DNA from: Locusta migratoria
Lineage: Eukaryota > Arthropoda > Insecta > Orthoptera > Acrididae
Direction of reading: 5' to 3'
NCBI GenBank assembly: GCA_026315105.1
Contig: CM048744.1
Span: 359,291,168 to 359,355,167 of the forward strand
DNA: 64,000 nt
Under the pieces are notes generated by a model, which worked only from the letters and a program-made list of their open reading frames with translations, ran no database searches and had not been told where the DNA came from. Below, one piece after another: positions 10,772 to 22,198 of this stretch. Within the stretch, counting starts at the first letter, position 1, and each line of letters opens with the position of its first letter. The translations under genes and the position numbers were made by a program.

Positions 10772-10960
10772 CTGCCGAACAGAACGCACGATTCACACAC
10801 AAGCACCGTGTTCTGACGCATGATTTGTTGTAAAATGCACTTATTGCTAATGCTTAAGAACTTTTTTTGGAGGAAAACGAGGTGGGAACAACACGTGCTT
10901 AAGTTTAGAATTACACTCGTGTTCAGAGGAAACAACACTTAGAAATACGAGAGAAATGTA
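10772..10960 (-). other. Lipocalin intron, acceptor side
   Basis: Intron 1 (10772-17008 on the minus strand) ends here. The acceptor CTGTTCGGCAG is preceded by a modest pyrimidine tract. No repeat recognised up to the transposon TA at 10959-10960. Confidence 0.6.
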
Positions 10961-12489
10961 CAGGGTGTCCAGAAAATGGCTCCCTGATTTCAAAATTAAA
11001 TATCACGAAAACAAAGACCGATAGAGGAATGCAGTAAACGGTATGTTTATTGTCAAAGCTGTAAGAAGTTTATGCAGCAGTTTGAAATAATAGTTACAAA
11101 AGTTGCTAACAGATGGCTCTGTACGCTGTATAGCTCATATCAGCAAACATAAGAGAAATAATCGTATGAAAACACTCTTTGCAAACAGTCACATCACACT
11201 GTTTTCAAAATGTTCACCATTGGCACTACATAGGTGGCGCAAACGAAAAATAAAAATTCGCCATTACATTTCGTAGTGTCTCAACCGAAATGGATTCACA
11301 TGCCACAGAGATCGCCGATTCAAGCTCGTCCAGCGTGGCGGGATGCTTCGGGTAGGCCGTGTCTTTCACTGTGCCCCACAAAAAAAGTCACAGGGAGACA
11401 AATCCGGCGAATATGGAGGCCAATCCATGCCTGCACCAGTAAATTTGGGATATTCCAAAGCAATGGCTCGATTCCCGAAGTATTCCTCAAGAAAGCGAAA
11501 CACTTGTTCGGTCCGATGTGGTCGGGCTCCATCTTGCATAAATCATTCACTACCTGGTCGATTCTCTAACGCTTGCTGTGTGGCGACAAATTGTTCCGAA
11601 ATTGCAACGTAACGTGCACCAGTGACCGTTTCTCGAATGAAAAGAGGGCCAATAAAGCCTCTGCTGCATCTGCAGCCCACTCAGTAACTTTAGGAGAATT
11701 ACAGCAATATGGCTTTTCGGAACCCCAAAATCGCTAGTTCTGCTTATTCACGTATCCATTCAGGTGGAAGTGTGCATCTGTAAACCAGATGCAGCCAACA
11801 TCAAATCCTTCACTATCATTGTGAGCATCCGATTAGCAAAGGCAACCATTTGTTGCATTGCTCGTACGGGTATGGTCTGGTGCGTTTGAATTTTGAATGT
11901 AAAACCTGTGTAGGCTCTTTCTCAGTATTTTCTGCGTGCTGGAACGCTTCAAACCAGTCTCAGACGCAATTCTACGGACGGATGACATTGGATTTCGCTG
12001 AATTCCAGAAACTGGCGATATTTTCAGGCGTAACTGCGGTTTTCTTGCGGCCAACATGCCCCCTAGATCAGTTACGTTGCCTGTTCGTTGAAATTTTGCG
12101 AAGAACGAATAGTTTTCGCATCGGGTCCTTTTGGAACATTAAATCGTGCTTGAAAACTTCGCCTTGTCGTCGTAAGGCTCTTCTAACCTGTGGTACTCTA
12201 GCACCAGAAAAACGTGTTCAATGGAGTACGTAATTTTAATCTTCCTTCGGTACGCTAACATCCTTTCACGTTTCAATAGTGGAACTGATCGCTCTGGGTT
12301 TCGGATCACTATACTAGGCATTACGTATGGGAATTACAGCGCCATCTGTTAGCAGCTTTTGTAACTATTACTTCAAACTGCTGTATAAACTAACAGCTTT
12401 CACAATAAACATACCATTACTGCATTCCTCTATCGATCTTTGTTTTCAAGATAATTTTGAAATCAGGGAGTCCTTTTCTGGACACCCTG
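10961..12489 (-). mobile_element. Tc1/mariner-superfamily transposon, full length but dead
   Basis: The ends CAGGGTGTCCAGAAAA and (inverted) TTTTCTGGACACCCTG are flanked by TA on both sides (10959-10960 and 12490-12491). The terminal inverted repeats are about 165 bp long and well conserved, including GATAGAGGAATGCAGTAA and AACAGATGGCGCTGTA-like blocks. One transposase relic lies between them on the minus strand. The element sits in lipocalin intron 1, in the same orientation as the gene. Confidence 0.88.
11240..12240 (-). pseudogene. Tc1/mariner transposase, frameshifted
   Basis: The helix-turn-helix region is readable at 11833-12057 (SSVRRIASETGLKRSSTQKIL). The DDE region at 11540-11380 is open over 57 codons: MQDGARPHRTEQVF, then WPPYSPDLSPCDFF. 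A one-base loss in a T run just after the last D (DFF then TGTGGGGC) breaks the frame, and there are further breaks upstream. By my count 47 residues separate the D of QDGA (codon 11531-11533) from the D of SPCD (codon 11387-11389), longer than the 34 of mariner or Tc1. The first catalytic D lies in the decayed part. A SETMAR-like host fusion is not indicated. Confidence 0.8.
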
Positions 12490-12789
12490 TATTACGTAAC
12501 GAAGCCAATTTTAAAGTTGTTACGTTCACTGGACGCCCTTTTATACTTTTATGGATATGACTAAATATTTTATGCGGTGTGCATGAGTCCTCGGAACTCA
12601 AATCTGGTAGGTAATTATCTACAGTTATATTCCTGGAATGCATTTTTTGACGTTCTAATGTTCGACGCTTAGAACTTTTTACAGCACTGATATTTAATCA
12701 ATTGATATAAAATATATTTAAAAATAATTTCAATCACACCACCAAGCTGAGAAGTTACTTTTACATATTAATTGTGTTAAGGACTCACA
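12490..12789. other. Intronic spacer
   Basis: AT-rich lipocalin-intron sequence; nothing recognised. Confidence 0.5.
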
Positions 12790-13300
12790 CTGCATAACGA
12801 CGTAATTTTTCGAAGTTATGAGCCCCAGTCTGTATCCACGCGAACAGCGCCATCAACTTTGCCGCACTATCAAACATGCCTGCTGTCGTAGCACGAGACA
12901 GGCAGCTTTGACCCTAGTAAGTTGCTCTTCAGCCGTTTCTACATCTATTTCGTACACCTAAAAGTTGACCTAACGCCCGAGTATAAAGTCCAGAGATTTG
13001 AGAGCCATTCAAACTCATACGCTTCATCGAGGTGCTCACGAGCGCAAATCGCGAAATGGGCTGGTGCACCGCCGTGTTAAAACTGCACCTTTCCGCCGAC
13101 AACGGCTACAGCATCCGAGAACTGTGCCAGCGTATCACACACGAACACCAAGTAATGTGGACTAGTTAACTGGGGAGACAGCAGCCAAGGTCCTGTTCGG
13201 TGATATTTGACAATATCCGCCCACACGTTGAGGCAACCGATCTGAGGTGTGTGGATTGTGCTCACTCCGTATGAGTAATACATGCTTTGGGGCTACCAGT
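12790..13300 (-). pseudogene. Tc1/mariner-type transposase relic (second family)
   Basis: On the minus strand the order is YLVFVCDTLAQFSD, then a stop, then HGGAPAHFAICAREHLDEAY. Related transposases have QHDGAPAHF at this point, so the catalytic D has become G (GGC at 13071-13073, a single transition from GAC). The SPDLTP end and the terminal repeats are not visible. It differs from the 10961-12489 family. Confidence 0.6.
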
Positions 13301-13821
13301 CATCCAATTTAAGAGTAGAGTACTGCGTTATGTTGGCACGCTATGATGTCCATAAGATAAGCATTTCCTACCTTTAGCTCCCTATCGCAATGGTTGTTGA
13401 CTCAGTAATTCAGTTGGCCCTAAACACTACCTGCCGTCGGACGTGTAACTTAAATGTAACTTCAATTTAGCTCTCCACAGATATCTTCCGCTTCATCGGA
13501 TACCTTTATAAAATCTGTATCAAAGAGAAGCTTCCACATGTGAAGCTGACAGATTAAAACGCCTTTAAGATGTTTTATATTTTTGACATACTGCCGGTGG
13601 TTAGACTAACCTATTTTGAATTATTTGTTTATTTAGAATCTATAATATGCTCACAAGCCAACAGTATTTTTGTATTTATTAACACTCCGGAAATACTTTG
13701 GGCAAATTATGTCAGCATTATTAAGTATCTATACATTATATCAAATAACTACAATAAATCAACTTTATTGAACGTGGCAACACCAGTCATCTTTAAAAGG
13801 AAATTTTCATTCACCGTCGGT
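13301..13821. other. Intronic spacer
   Basis: AT-rich; the open frame at 13570-13848 has no known motif and composition typical of chance. Confidence 0.5.
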
Positions 13822-14065
13822 CCGGGTCTTGGGGTAAAGCGCGCTTGACTGGAAACTGAAGGGTCGCGGGTTCGAAACCTGTTCGGAACTCTTTTCAGTC
13901 TGCGTTTTCACCCATTCTTCACCTCTCAACTATGTGAGGAGTCTCCAGGAACGACACTTGGTTCAGATTCCACGTTAAGCTGTAGGCTAGGGGCACGCAA
14001 GTCTTAGTGGCGTCCAATTGAAAGACTTGCACCAGGCCATGAGCCGCACCAAATTTTCGTTTACC
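13822..14065 (+). mobile_element. tRNA-derived SINE, diverged
   Basis: GGTAAAGCGCGCTTGACTGG resembles a tRNA A-box region and GTCGCGGGTTCGAAACC a B box, about 35 nt apart. A body ending AAGACTTGCACCAGGCCATG follows. No clean duplication seen. Confidence 0.6.
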
Positions 14066-15407
14066 AACAATCAAGCATTCTAGACAATATGGAATTTTGA
14101 GTTTACGAAAGGTAATGACAATAAGTAATCCATATGCACTGTCTTTTTCATCCAACAGCGACAAGTCGTCTAGCTCAGTTAAGATAACGCTGAGCAAACT
14201 TACCGTAGTCATGACTAATTTTTGATCACATTGTACTACACTTAAATATTCCGAATGGTGAGTGTTATTGCACCATGCAGCAAAATGTCCAAATCCGTGC
14301 CGATACAGAGAACAGACCGACATATGCACGAGGAATCATTTACAGAGAAAATTATGCAAAACTGGCACGTTTGTTGCAAGGTGGAATATGCTTCCACTCT
14401 TGAGGTTAAACGACCGTACAATGTGATGAAAAATTAACAGGATGCCAATTATGCCTACAGTAACTTGGCTCAGAATGTTGCTATTGTGACTACTTTTGGT
14501 AAACAAAATTGCACATTGAGAAGGTTTGATTTTTGGTAAACTTAGAATTTTACCTTTAAGATCACCGTTCTGAAACAGTTATCAGAAGACATTTAATACG
14601 GTTGACATAACTATGATATAAGGCGTAGACACTTGAGAATGGCGACAGTTCGCTGAAACTAGTTGCGCAGTGTAATGCGAGAAAGCTACTACTAGCTCAT
14701 GAGCTTATTACACAGGTCAATAACAGTATTAAATATTTCTAAACGAAAAACTGAGGAGAAAGACTGGTACAACAGTCCCCTTAAACACCGCAACAAAAAT
14801 GATTTCGAGAGTAGCTAATTCCGGGATAATTAGGGGAAATATCCAGTATGAAATTTTTGTGGAGGTCTCTGGGCGTACTGAATAACGTTTTAAATTCGCT
14901 TTTCATATTTGCAGTAACTATAGGCTGTTTATGCATTGCAGTATCCGGTGACCCCTCAGACGAAGTGAGTACCTGTGTTCGATGTTTTATAGTTGGTTAG
15001 CCACGTACATGTAATGCTGTCTTTCGCAAGGGCAGCCCGTGTGATGCAAGGAGGATTAGTTTTCTGTCGCATGGCTGTGGATGCCTATGTGTCCATCTCA
15101 ACCAAAGGTGAGCAACACTGCAACGAGAGATGGCTTAAGGCGAATTTGACAACGCCGCTGACATTACAGATTCAAGTGAAGACCGGTATGTGGCCAGCTC
15201 TGCGTTGTGCCGTCATCCGTGTACAACCAGAGCGCTGCAAGTTGAGCTCGCAAGCAGCTACTCAAGAGCTAGTTGCCAAAAACGACACTAAGAATATGTT
15301 GGTGAAAATGGGACATTAGCAGTAGCCCATACAGGCGTTGAAATGGTGCAAATTCTCAGTAAAAAGATGCGGTTATCCTGAGCACGTATTTTAACATTAA
15401 GTGAAAC
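14066..15407. other. No recognised feature (lipocalin intron)
   Basis: An open frame of 108 codons at 14993-15319 has no motif I recognise, no signal peptide and no support from splice sites. The rest is AT-rich. Confidence 0.5.
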
Positions 15408-15420
15408 AATTTTGAAATAA

Positions 15421-15560
15421 AACTTCCTGGCAGATTAAAATTGTGTACCGGAACCGGGACTCGAATCTGGGACCTTTGCCTATCGCGGGCAAGCATTTTA
15501 ATCCGCCAGGAAGTTTCATATCAGCGCACACTCCGCTGCAGAGTGAAAGTCTCATTCTGG
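15421..15560 (+). mobile_element. Short retroposon with AACTTCCTGGCAG hairpin
   Basis: Flanked by a perfect 13-bp direct repeat, AATTTTGAAATAA (15408-15420 and 15561-15573). It starts AACTTCCTGGCAGATTAAAA and contains the inverted TTTTAATCCGCCAGGAAGTT about 57 bases later, then a tail GCACACTCCGCTGCAGAG. The hairpin encloses a tRNA-like antisense B box (GGGACTCGAATCTGGGAC). Confidence 0.75.
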
Positions 15561-15771
15561 AATTTTGAAATAATTTCCGTGACCCCTGTGTACTTTACAA
15601 CTGTGCAATCACGTCTTCAAACATTTTTCAACCCAGACGTTAACAGTTGCTGCATTGTACAGTGGGTATTGGACTGCAGCCTACATAAAGTATAATTGAG
15701 TATATCGTCTGTAGCATGGCAATCTTGCATCTCCAGGCGTAAGTGTATCAGGCCTGTTGTGTGTTGTATCC
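15561..15771. other. Spacer
   Basis: Target duplication, then unrecognised sequence. Confidence 0.4.
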
Positions 15772-16852
15772 TGTAGTCTTGCGCATAATAATTCGCGGCC
15801 GGGAGCGCTCACTTTAGTTCGCATATCTGTCGCGAACTAGTTCGCTCTTTTAGTTCGCCCGCTCCCACTGACGGCTGAGCGGCGTGGTCTGCGCATGCAG
15901 GTAGAGGGAGAAAGTCCCCCACCTAGCTGCTTCATGTGCTTGCTGCTTGAGCCGCTTACGATATCACGCAGACTAAAGGAAACAGTTTGTGGATACTTTA
16001 TAAAGATAACTCAAACTCGATATCTTGGCATTATGGAATTAGATACTGCAGAGTGCAGAATACTTGAATATAGAAGTATTGCAGCACTGAACTATGTAAC
16101 TAGGTGGCAGACGTTCACCTTGAAATTGGTCTCATCGGCAGAAGGCAAGCGCGTATTTCCTAAGTGTGCTGTGTGCCCTCTCGTTATTGCCCGTCGGTTT
16201 TCGGGAAAGGATCCAAAGAAATAAGGAGCGAGATACGTTTCGCATAATGGTTCGCTACCTGTAACGCATATTTTAGTTCGCGACCAGTAGCTCTCGTTTC
16301 AATACGCGACCTGTATCTCTCATTTTAGTTCGCAGCTCCGTCGCGAAGTAGGTAGCTCTTGTTATTTCCTCAGCTCCCACTTCCGAGACAGTTCGTTACT
16401 CGTTAGCTGTTTTTGGCTTTTGCTATCGTCGCTGTAAGCGTTCTTTCTTTTGTTATGATTGTTAATTATTTAAAAACTATTGCCCAAGCGTGTGTTTGGG
16501 CAATTAATCATCGAATAGGCAAATAAACCAATTATTTAAACAAACAGGTAATATAATGGTTTTCAACTACTTTATATACATAGTACTCCTAGTATTTTAT
16601 TTTTAAAATGGATTAGGTGATTGACTCATTACCTACAAAATATGCTAAATTCATTTATTTCGGTGAAACTTCTTTATATAAGTAACTCGAAATGACAACA
16701 GGCAAGAGGTAATCACGTGATTTTGCGCGCTCACGTCAACTCTGTTCCCCGCAAGTCTTCGGAAAAGGAACGAACTAAGGCGAGGGATGTGGGAACTAGT
16801 TCGCCTGTGGGAGCGTTCTTCCGAACTAGTTCGCGAACTACACAAGACTACA
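15772..16852. mobile_element. Candidate DNA transposon with AGTTCGC subterminal repeats
   Basis: TGTAGTCTTG at 15772 and CAAGACTACA at 16843-16852 form 10-bp inverted ends. Many copies of TTAGTTCGC or CGAACTAGTTCG lie inside both ends (15813-15860, 16270-16350, 16790-16840), in both orientations. Clustered subterminal motifs like this are common in hAT elements. I could not find a target duplication, and the frame at 15895-16224 has no transposase motif. Family uncertain. Confidence 0.5.
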
Positions 16853-17008
16853 TCAATCCCTAGGGTTCATACACGGTGAAAGAACTCGTGTATAATTACC
16901 AAGTCAAACATTGGCGGTAGGTTAGAGTGCACGGTGGGCTGAATGCGGTTGCGATCGCACGTGAATTGTGAGAGTGGTGGTGGAGCGCATAACAGCGTGT
17001 TGACTCAC
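16853..17008 (-). other. Lipocalin intron 1, donor side
   Basis: The intron starts GTGAGT at 17008 (minus strand). Nothing else recognised. Confidence 0.6.
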
Positions 17009-17122
17009 CAGCGTGGCGTTGAAGTCAGTGAGGGCGACCTTGTCGGGGCAGTCCTCCGCCCCGCAGCCGGCGCTCAGCAGCGACAGCGCCGCGACCACGG
17101 ACACCAGGCTGCGCAGGACCAT
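17009..17122 (-). CDS. Secreted lipocalin, coding exon 1 (signal peptide)
   Basis: This exon encodes residues 1-38: MVLRSLVSVVAALSLLSAGC, then GAEDCPDKVALTDFNATL. The first 22 residues form a classic signal peptide with a CGA cleavage site, so the mature protein would begin EDCPDK. CPD..xxFNAT is the usual lipocalin N-terminus just before the GxW strand; Cys25 is the first disulphide cysteine and N35 a sequon. I chose the ATG at 17122 because it has an ideal context (GCCGCCATGG) and the signal peptide starts there; an upstream in-frame ATG at 17167 lacks both. The donor CTG/GTGAGT is in phase 0 and joins 10771. An acceptor (GTGTGCCGGCAG/GAG, exon starting at 17130) lies 8 nt upstream of the ATG, so there is probably a non-coding upstream exon. 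Confidence 0.9.
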
Positions 17123-17130
17123 GGCGGCTC
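17123..17130 (-). other. Lipocalin 5' UTR stub after a predicted acceptor
   Basis: The bases GAGCCGCC sit between a CAG acceptor preceded by TTCCCTTCGCTGTGTGCC and the start codon. Confidence 0.6.
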
Positions 17131-17330
17131 CTGCCGGCACACAGCGAAGGGAAGCAACATTCTTCAAGGCGCTCTACACTATCAAACTAGAGGGAAGTCC
17201 TACCACAATGCGACAAAATTGACATTTTTATATTTACGAAAAACATGAAAATATGAATGTTTATGCTTAATTTACTGTTTATTTTACTGCACTATTCGAT
17301 TTACTATTTTAATATTTCGAAATATATGAA

Positions 17331-17505
17331 GAACAGTCTAGAGTAAATTATTTTTCCGACTAGTTTCGGTCTTAGACCAGGAAATATAGCTCCACAACAT
17401 CAATGGATCTATATTTCCTGAACATGGTCTAAGACCGAAACTAGTCGGAGAAAATTGTTTTACACTCCAGACTGTTCATGTGTAAATTTAAGAGTGCTGT
17501 TACAC
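17331..17505. mobile_element. Fold-back element F2 (hammerhead-like hairpin)
   Basis: Arms at 17331-17392 and about 17410-17478 are inverted repeats starting GAACAGTCTAGAGTAA. The right arm has CTGAACA (17418-17424), a GGTC/GACC stem, GAAA and the palindrome ACTAGT followed by C. A right tail of 27 nt ends at a possible duplication (AATATATGAA 17321-17330; AATAAATGAA 17506-17515, 9 of 10). Confidence 0.7.
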
Positions 17506-19622
17506 AATAAATGAAACAAAAATTTGTGAAAGTAATTATGCATCGGCATTTAAGAAATGTTTTCCATCATTTCACATATTGGCATTATTCTCTGGAACTA
17601 TGTAGCCCAGAAGGCTGTGGTTTCTTTTGCTGTCTAGAAAATTGTCCGTGCCATATGTTTGCTACACTGGCGGTACTTGACAGTAAACTGAACTGTAAAT
17701 TTTTGTTTGACAACAGTGATTCACCAGCCGTCTTTTAGTTTCCGTGTTTATTGGGAAGGCGGTTTGTTTTTGACTTGATAGCTATTCTGGAAGACTACAG
17801 GTTATGGAGCATCTTAATTCATGAAGTTTACACCACCATAGAAATTTTTGTGGACAAACTGCGAATCACGAAGACAAAGATTATAAGAAACAATACGTCA
17901 AAAGACGCGAGATTAAAGGAAATAAGCGCAACACTAGGTGTGGGAGTTTAATACCTGCCAGGAGGATTCTAACATTTTCTGTCTTGGCTGTATATTTCTT
18001 TAAACGCAGTTTTTTTTTCAAAATGATAGTTTTCAGTATAAATTCCCCTTTCTCAGAAATTTCTGAATGTAAATCAATGAATTATTTTCAATGTTTTTGC
18101 GATACCTTAGTAGTATTCACTGTAATAGTTAAGAATTCTAGGATTAAAAATGTGAATATTTACAGCGAAATTTACATGTTTCGGAAAAATCTTAACTTTT
18201 TCGAACTCCTTTTAAATTTGTTGTAGATCAAAACAGTCCCACAACATGCGAGAATACGTGGTAAAAGTCATATTTTACAGTTTGAGGAAACGCAGCTTTC
18301 ATATAGCCAATTTAACATTATCTAGATATGGCGCTACGACTACCCTTTATTCACTACCTTCAGTACCCTGCGTTGCTCAGGTATGTATTCATTACTCTTA
18401 GTCCATCTCCTTCCAGCCACACTGTACATTTCAATTTCGTTTACAAGCGCCTCAGTCTTTATACATGTCGTGAATAATGTATCTTACAACAATACGATTG
18501 TCCACATTATGTACAATGGAGTTTGGGCTGCTCTTTTCGGTCGATGAGACTGGGAAGTACAGTACCATCCACCTTACTTCCCGGACTTATGTGCTTGTGA
18601 CTGATTTGATTACGAAGATGAAGGAACCACTTCATAGCATTCGCTTCAGAACTGTTCCAGACAGTAGACCATTCCATTACCATCAACATAACAGGCTCTG
18701 CTAAAGGTATACTGAGCCTTCCGTATCGCAGGCAACGCTGGTGACTGGACAGTAACAGGTGCAAACATGTAACGGCTTTTGTTTCGGTTGTGAATAAATA
18801 GTTGCCACCCTCGTACTTCACCATGATTAAAAAAGGGCCGCAACAGATGTATTGACACTATATTCTGAAAGCACGATCGGTGTCTTTACAGTCTCATCGG
18901 GATTTAGAATAATTTTTAAGGACTAACGAGATCTTCAAAATATCCCCTAATATGCAAATTTTCAAGAACTCATGAAATGGACCATGTCCGTCAAAAAATA
19001 GAACTAGTTTAAGGCAGAATAAAATATACTTTGTAATATGTATAATTCCGCAAGCAACTGACGCATGGACTATGACAGTCCTCTGCTAAGGAAAATTTTA
19101 TCTCAGTCCCTAACTGCTTTGTTTAGGCAAAGGAAAGAAATAGCAATGGGCAAAGTCTAAACTGGAATAATGAGGAGAAATACACCAACAAACAAGACAC
19201 CAGAAAGAAATTACCGAAACAGAAGTTGGTAGATGTACAAATAATAAAATCCCGAGTGTTGGAGGGCCTTCAATTTGTGAAGGACCTTATCTTGTAGCTC
19301 CAGGATGGCTAGCCACGAAGTACAACAAAACGGGGCGCAGAATGTGATCTACGTACTGCTGTGCTGTAAGGGTGCCTCTGATGACAAAGTGTGTCCTATC
19401 AAAAAGTGTCACCCTTGACCTCATTCCTGGCTGCCTACCATACGGCGGGCGGCAGGCAGGTTAGTAACACCCGATTGTCCATGGAGCGTCTAGACACATC
19501 TGACACGATCATTGTAGGACGCCAAGTAATGAACGATATTAGCTGCCAATAAAAATTTAATCCAGTATGATTAAATACATCCACATCGTTGAAACTAACG
19601 TCTTTTTCACATCTGTCAGCAA
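17506..19622. other. No recognised feature
   Basis: About 2.1 kb, AT-rich. The open frames at 17511-17738, 17984-18226 and 18507-18824 have no known motif. The short block near 18310-18385 (CCTGCGTTGCTCAGG) resembles the end of a dispersed repeat but is unassigned. Confidence 0.5.
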
Positions 19623-19635
19623 CAGATCTAAAACA

Positions 19636-19906
19636 AGTGTCCAAAGACAAAAATGTAAAACTTTAAAATTTCTGCCACGGCCAGGATTCGAACATACCTC
19701 TAGCTGCCAAGGGCCCTTAATAGTGGAATAGCACCCCAGCAATGAACGTTAATGCTCAACGGTACTGCCTTGTACCTCAGCACAGATGTCTAATGTCGAG
19801 AGAATTTGTCTCGATATGTACCAGATATAAGCAGGAGGTCCTGGGTTCGAATCCTGGCAGTGGTACAAATTTTAATTCAATGCCTCTCCTTTAGATTTAT
19901 ATCTTT
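19636..19906. mobile_element. Two-headed tRNA-derived retroposon (271 bp)
   Basis: Flanked by a perfect 13-bp direct repeat CAGATCTAAAACA (19623-19635 and 19907-19919). Inside are two tRNA-like B boxes in opposite orientation. The left one, on the minus strand, reads GTTCGAATCCTGGCCGTGG; the right one, on the plus strand, reads GGGTTCGAATCCTGGCAGTGG. Both continue to AAATTTTA. The whole unit therefore moved as one retroposon. Confidence 0.75.
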
Positions 19907-19965
19907 CAGATCTAAAACATGTAGGGGTCAAGACAATTTAATCGAAGGTGGTTTCATTCAGTATT

Positions 19966-20332
19966 GAACATGAAACTTTTGTTGACGGACATCCACAGCT
20001 GAGAGATTGCATCATTGATAAAAGGGTCCGCTTCAGCTGTTTACTTTAAAAAAAGTAAAGACCTGTTTCGCGACTTAAAAGTCGCATCCTCGGGTCAAAT
20101 ACGATTAAAACATAAAACCAGGGACTCCCAAATACAAACAACCCCGGCTGTCAGAACATTGATGCATAAAACATCAGGGCGACAACCGCCGTCGTCGACC
20201 AGACCACCAGAGAGCCAAGCGGCACGGGCAGCGACGGGCAGTGGCTGGACGTAAACGTGTTCTGGCAGCCGGGGTGATGGTTGTCGCGTAACCGATAGTC
20301 TTTTTTAAAAGTGAACAGCCACTTATCAATGA
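19966..20332. mobile_element. Fold-back element F3 (hammerhead-like hairpin)
   Basis: Flanked by a perfect 13-bp repeat TTCATTCAGTATT (19953-19965 and 20333-20345). The inverted repeat spans 20011-20332 (ATCATTGATAA / TTATCAATGAT outermost, and CAACCCCGGCTG.. / ..CAGCCGGGGT inside). A 45-nt tail lies on the left. The hairpin is on the minus strand at 20060-20093: CCGAGGA, a GCGAC/GTCGC stem, GAAACAGGT, then C. Confidence 0.82.
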
Positions 20333-20345
20333 TTCATTCAGTATT

Positions 20346-22185
20346 TAGTAGCAGATGAAGGTGAGGTGAGAAGTTCTATGTCACCAGGCAGAGCACCGAT
20401 ACTTTTTGTATTGATGATTTCACCATTTCCCATGGTGAGCCATTCTCTCCCTCTACACGTAGCACTTGTTAGCAACGTTTCAACCTTTCTCACAATTTTT
20501 GCCTTGTATCGCTCCGTAGACAACAAAATTATTGCAATTAAAAATGTATTCCGTCTTCAGTTTACTGTATTCCTCATTTTCTCTCTTGATATCTGCCATC
20601 TTTTATATAGAAATGACAATGACATCAGATTTTATTGCCAACTTCTTTGTATTAGACATTTCGGATCTGAACAAGCACAGTTTACATTTGAGTAACATGG
20701 AATAGCTGTTTGCAAAGTGCTGAGTTATAGATACGTAGTATTCGTTAGATACGTTCCATAACCATTGAGTATGGCATTCACTACACATTTTTTAAATTTT
20801 ACATCGTTACTATTGCCATTGAAAAGCTGCAAGCCATTTGCCTTGCCTTGTCTATTTTTGATACATAAATCAGTTGGACACAAGTTGAATTAGACTCTGA
20901 AATTGTGGAAGTTGGATGGACTATTGAAGTAACAGTGCTGTAAAGCCGATTTTATTTTCTCTTTCACATTGTTAAATTCAACCAAGAACACGGTAAAATT
21001 TGGGACTTAGATGCAGTGGAAATATTGGACATACTAGCTGCAAATAGCGTTTGGCGAAACAGCTCCTCTGAGGAAAGAGCCAGCTAGTTGTCGTCGTGAG
21101 AACCATGAACGAGGGCAGCGGCAGGGGAGGAAAGACCCGCCGGACAGCCAGGCCGTGCTCCCACCCTCTGGCGCTGTGGCGGCCTAACTGAAAGAACTTG
21201 CTTTGTCAGAATAGTAAGACGTGAGCGTCCACGAATTGCTAGGGAAAGCACATGCTGCTCGTGTTTATCACGCCGAGTTCACTACGTATAACTTCGGTTT
21301 CTGTTTCGTTAGAAACAAATGTAACATCCGTTATTGAAACGTCGAGCTAGAGCGCATGGAAATACTGCGAATCTGGTAATTCCTTTTCGGAAATGCTCAG
21401 ATAACGGCTCCAGCTATACGTGCATTGTATGTCTAAAATACATAAATTTTTCTGGTAGGTTTCTGATGTGTCTTCTATACTAAGCTTAACTAATGAGTTC
21501 AAACAATGTAGATAATGGTAATGAACGAGTTTACGCATAAATTCGTATCCGTTGGGCAGATACAATGTTTTAATGTGGAGCTGAAGTCAGCATGTGCTGA
21601 GGCTCTAGCTGCCAAACAGTTGTGGCTATGAAATATATGCTATTTTGTCACTTCATTATCGTTTTGTTGATTAAGCTATTAAGTAAAATAATCATGAAGA
21701 CATTTACTTTCTATATTTTAAACACCTAATTCGCATTCCCTGTCGCCTACGAAAGTTAACTACGGTACAATAAAAACCACAATACAAAATGCTGTAACAG
21801 ATACGAGAGGCGAAAACGTCCTGATAAAAAAGAAAGAACCCACACTTTACTGCGCTACTTGATAAACATTTAAAAGTTGTCATGCACGCATTGGTTAGTA
21901 TGACTGCCCATACAAATATTAAATCTTGCCTCTTATCACATGAGTTCTTACCACATCGCGTTATGTCACATGCCACATATGAAGCCCCCATGTAACACTT
22001 TTCACATTTTCTGTAACTAATTACATCAGACGCATATTACACTGTATGTGACATTTTGCCGTCTAGCACAAGTTTAATCTCTTGTTACATCACTCACTGT
22101 TGTGGCATACAAAACATCTTTTTAATATCATTTAACATTCACATACCACATTCTGTCAGAATTTGCTACACGACTCATTGTGGCT
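20346..22185. other. No recognised feature
   Basis: About 1.8 kb. The open frames at 20366-20695 and 21704-21991 have no recognisable motif. A GC-richer patch at 21110-21190 is not assignable. Confidence 0.5.
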
Positions 22186-22198
22186 TATCAAACTGTAT

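Noticed and set aside
14993..15319. Open frame of 108 codons
   Set aside because: No recognisable domain, signal or splice context; lies in an intron on the strand opposite the lipocalin.
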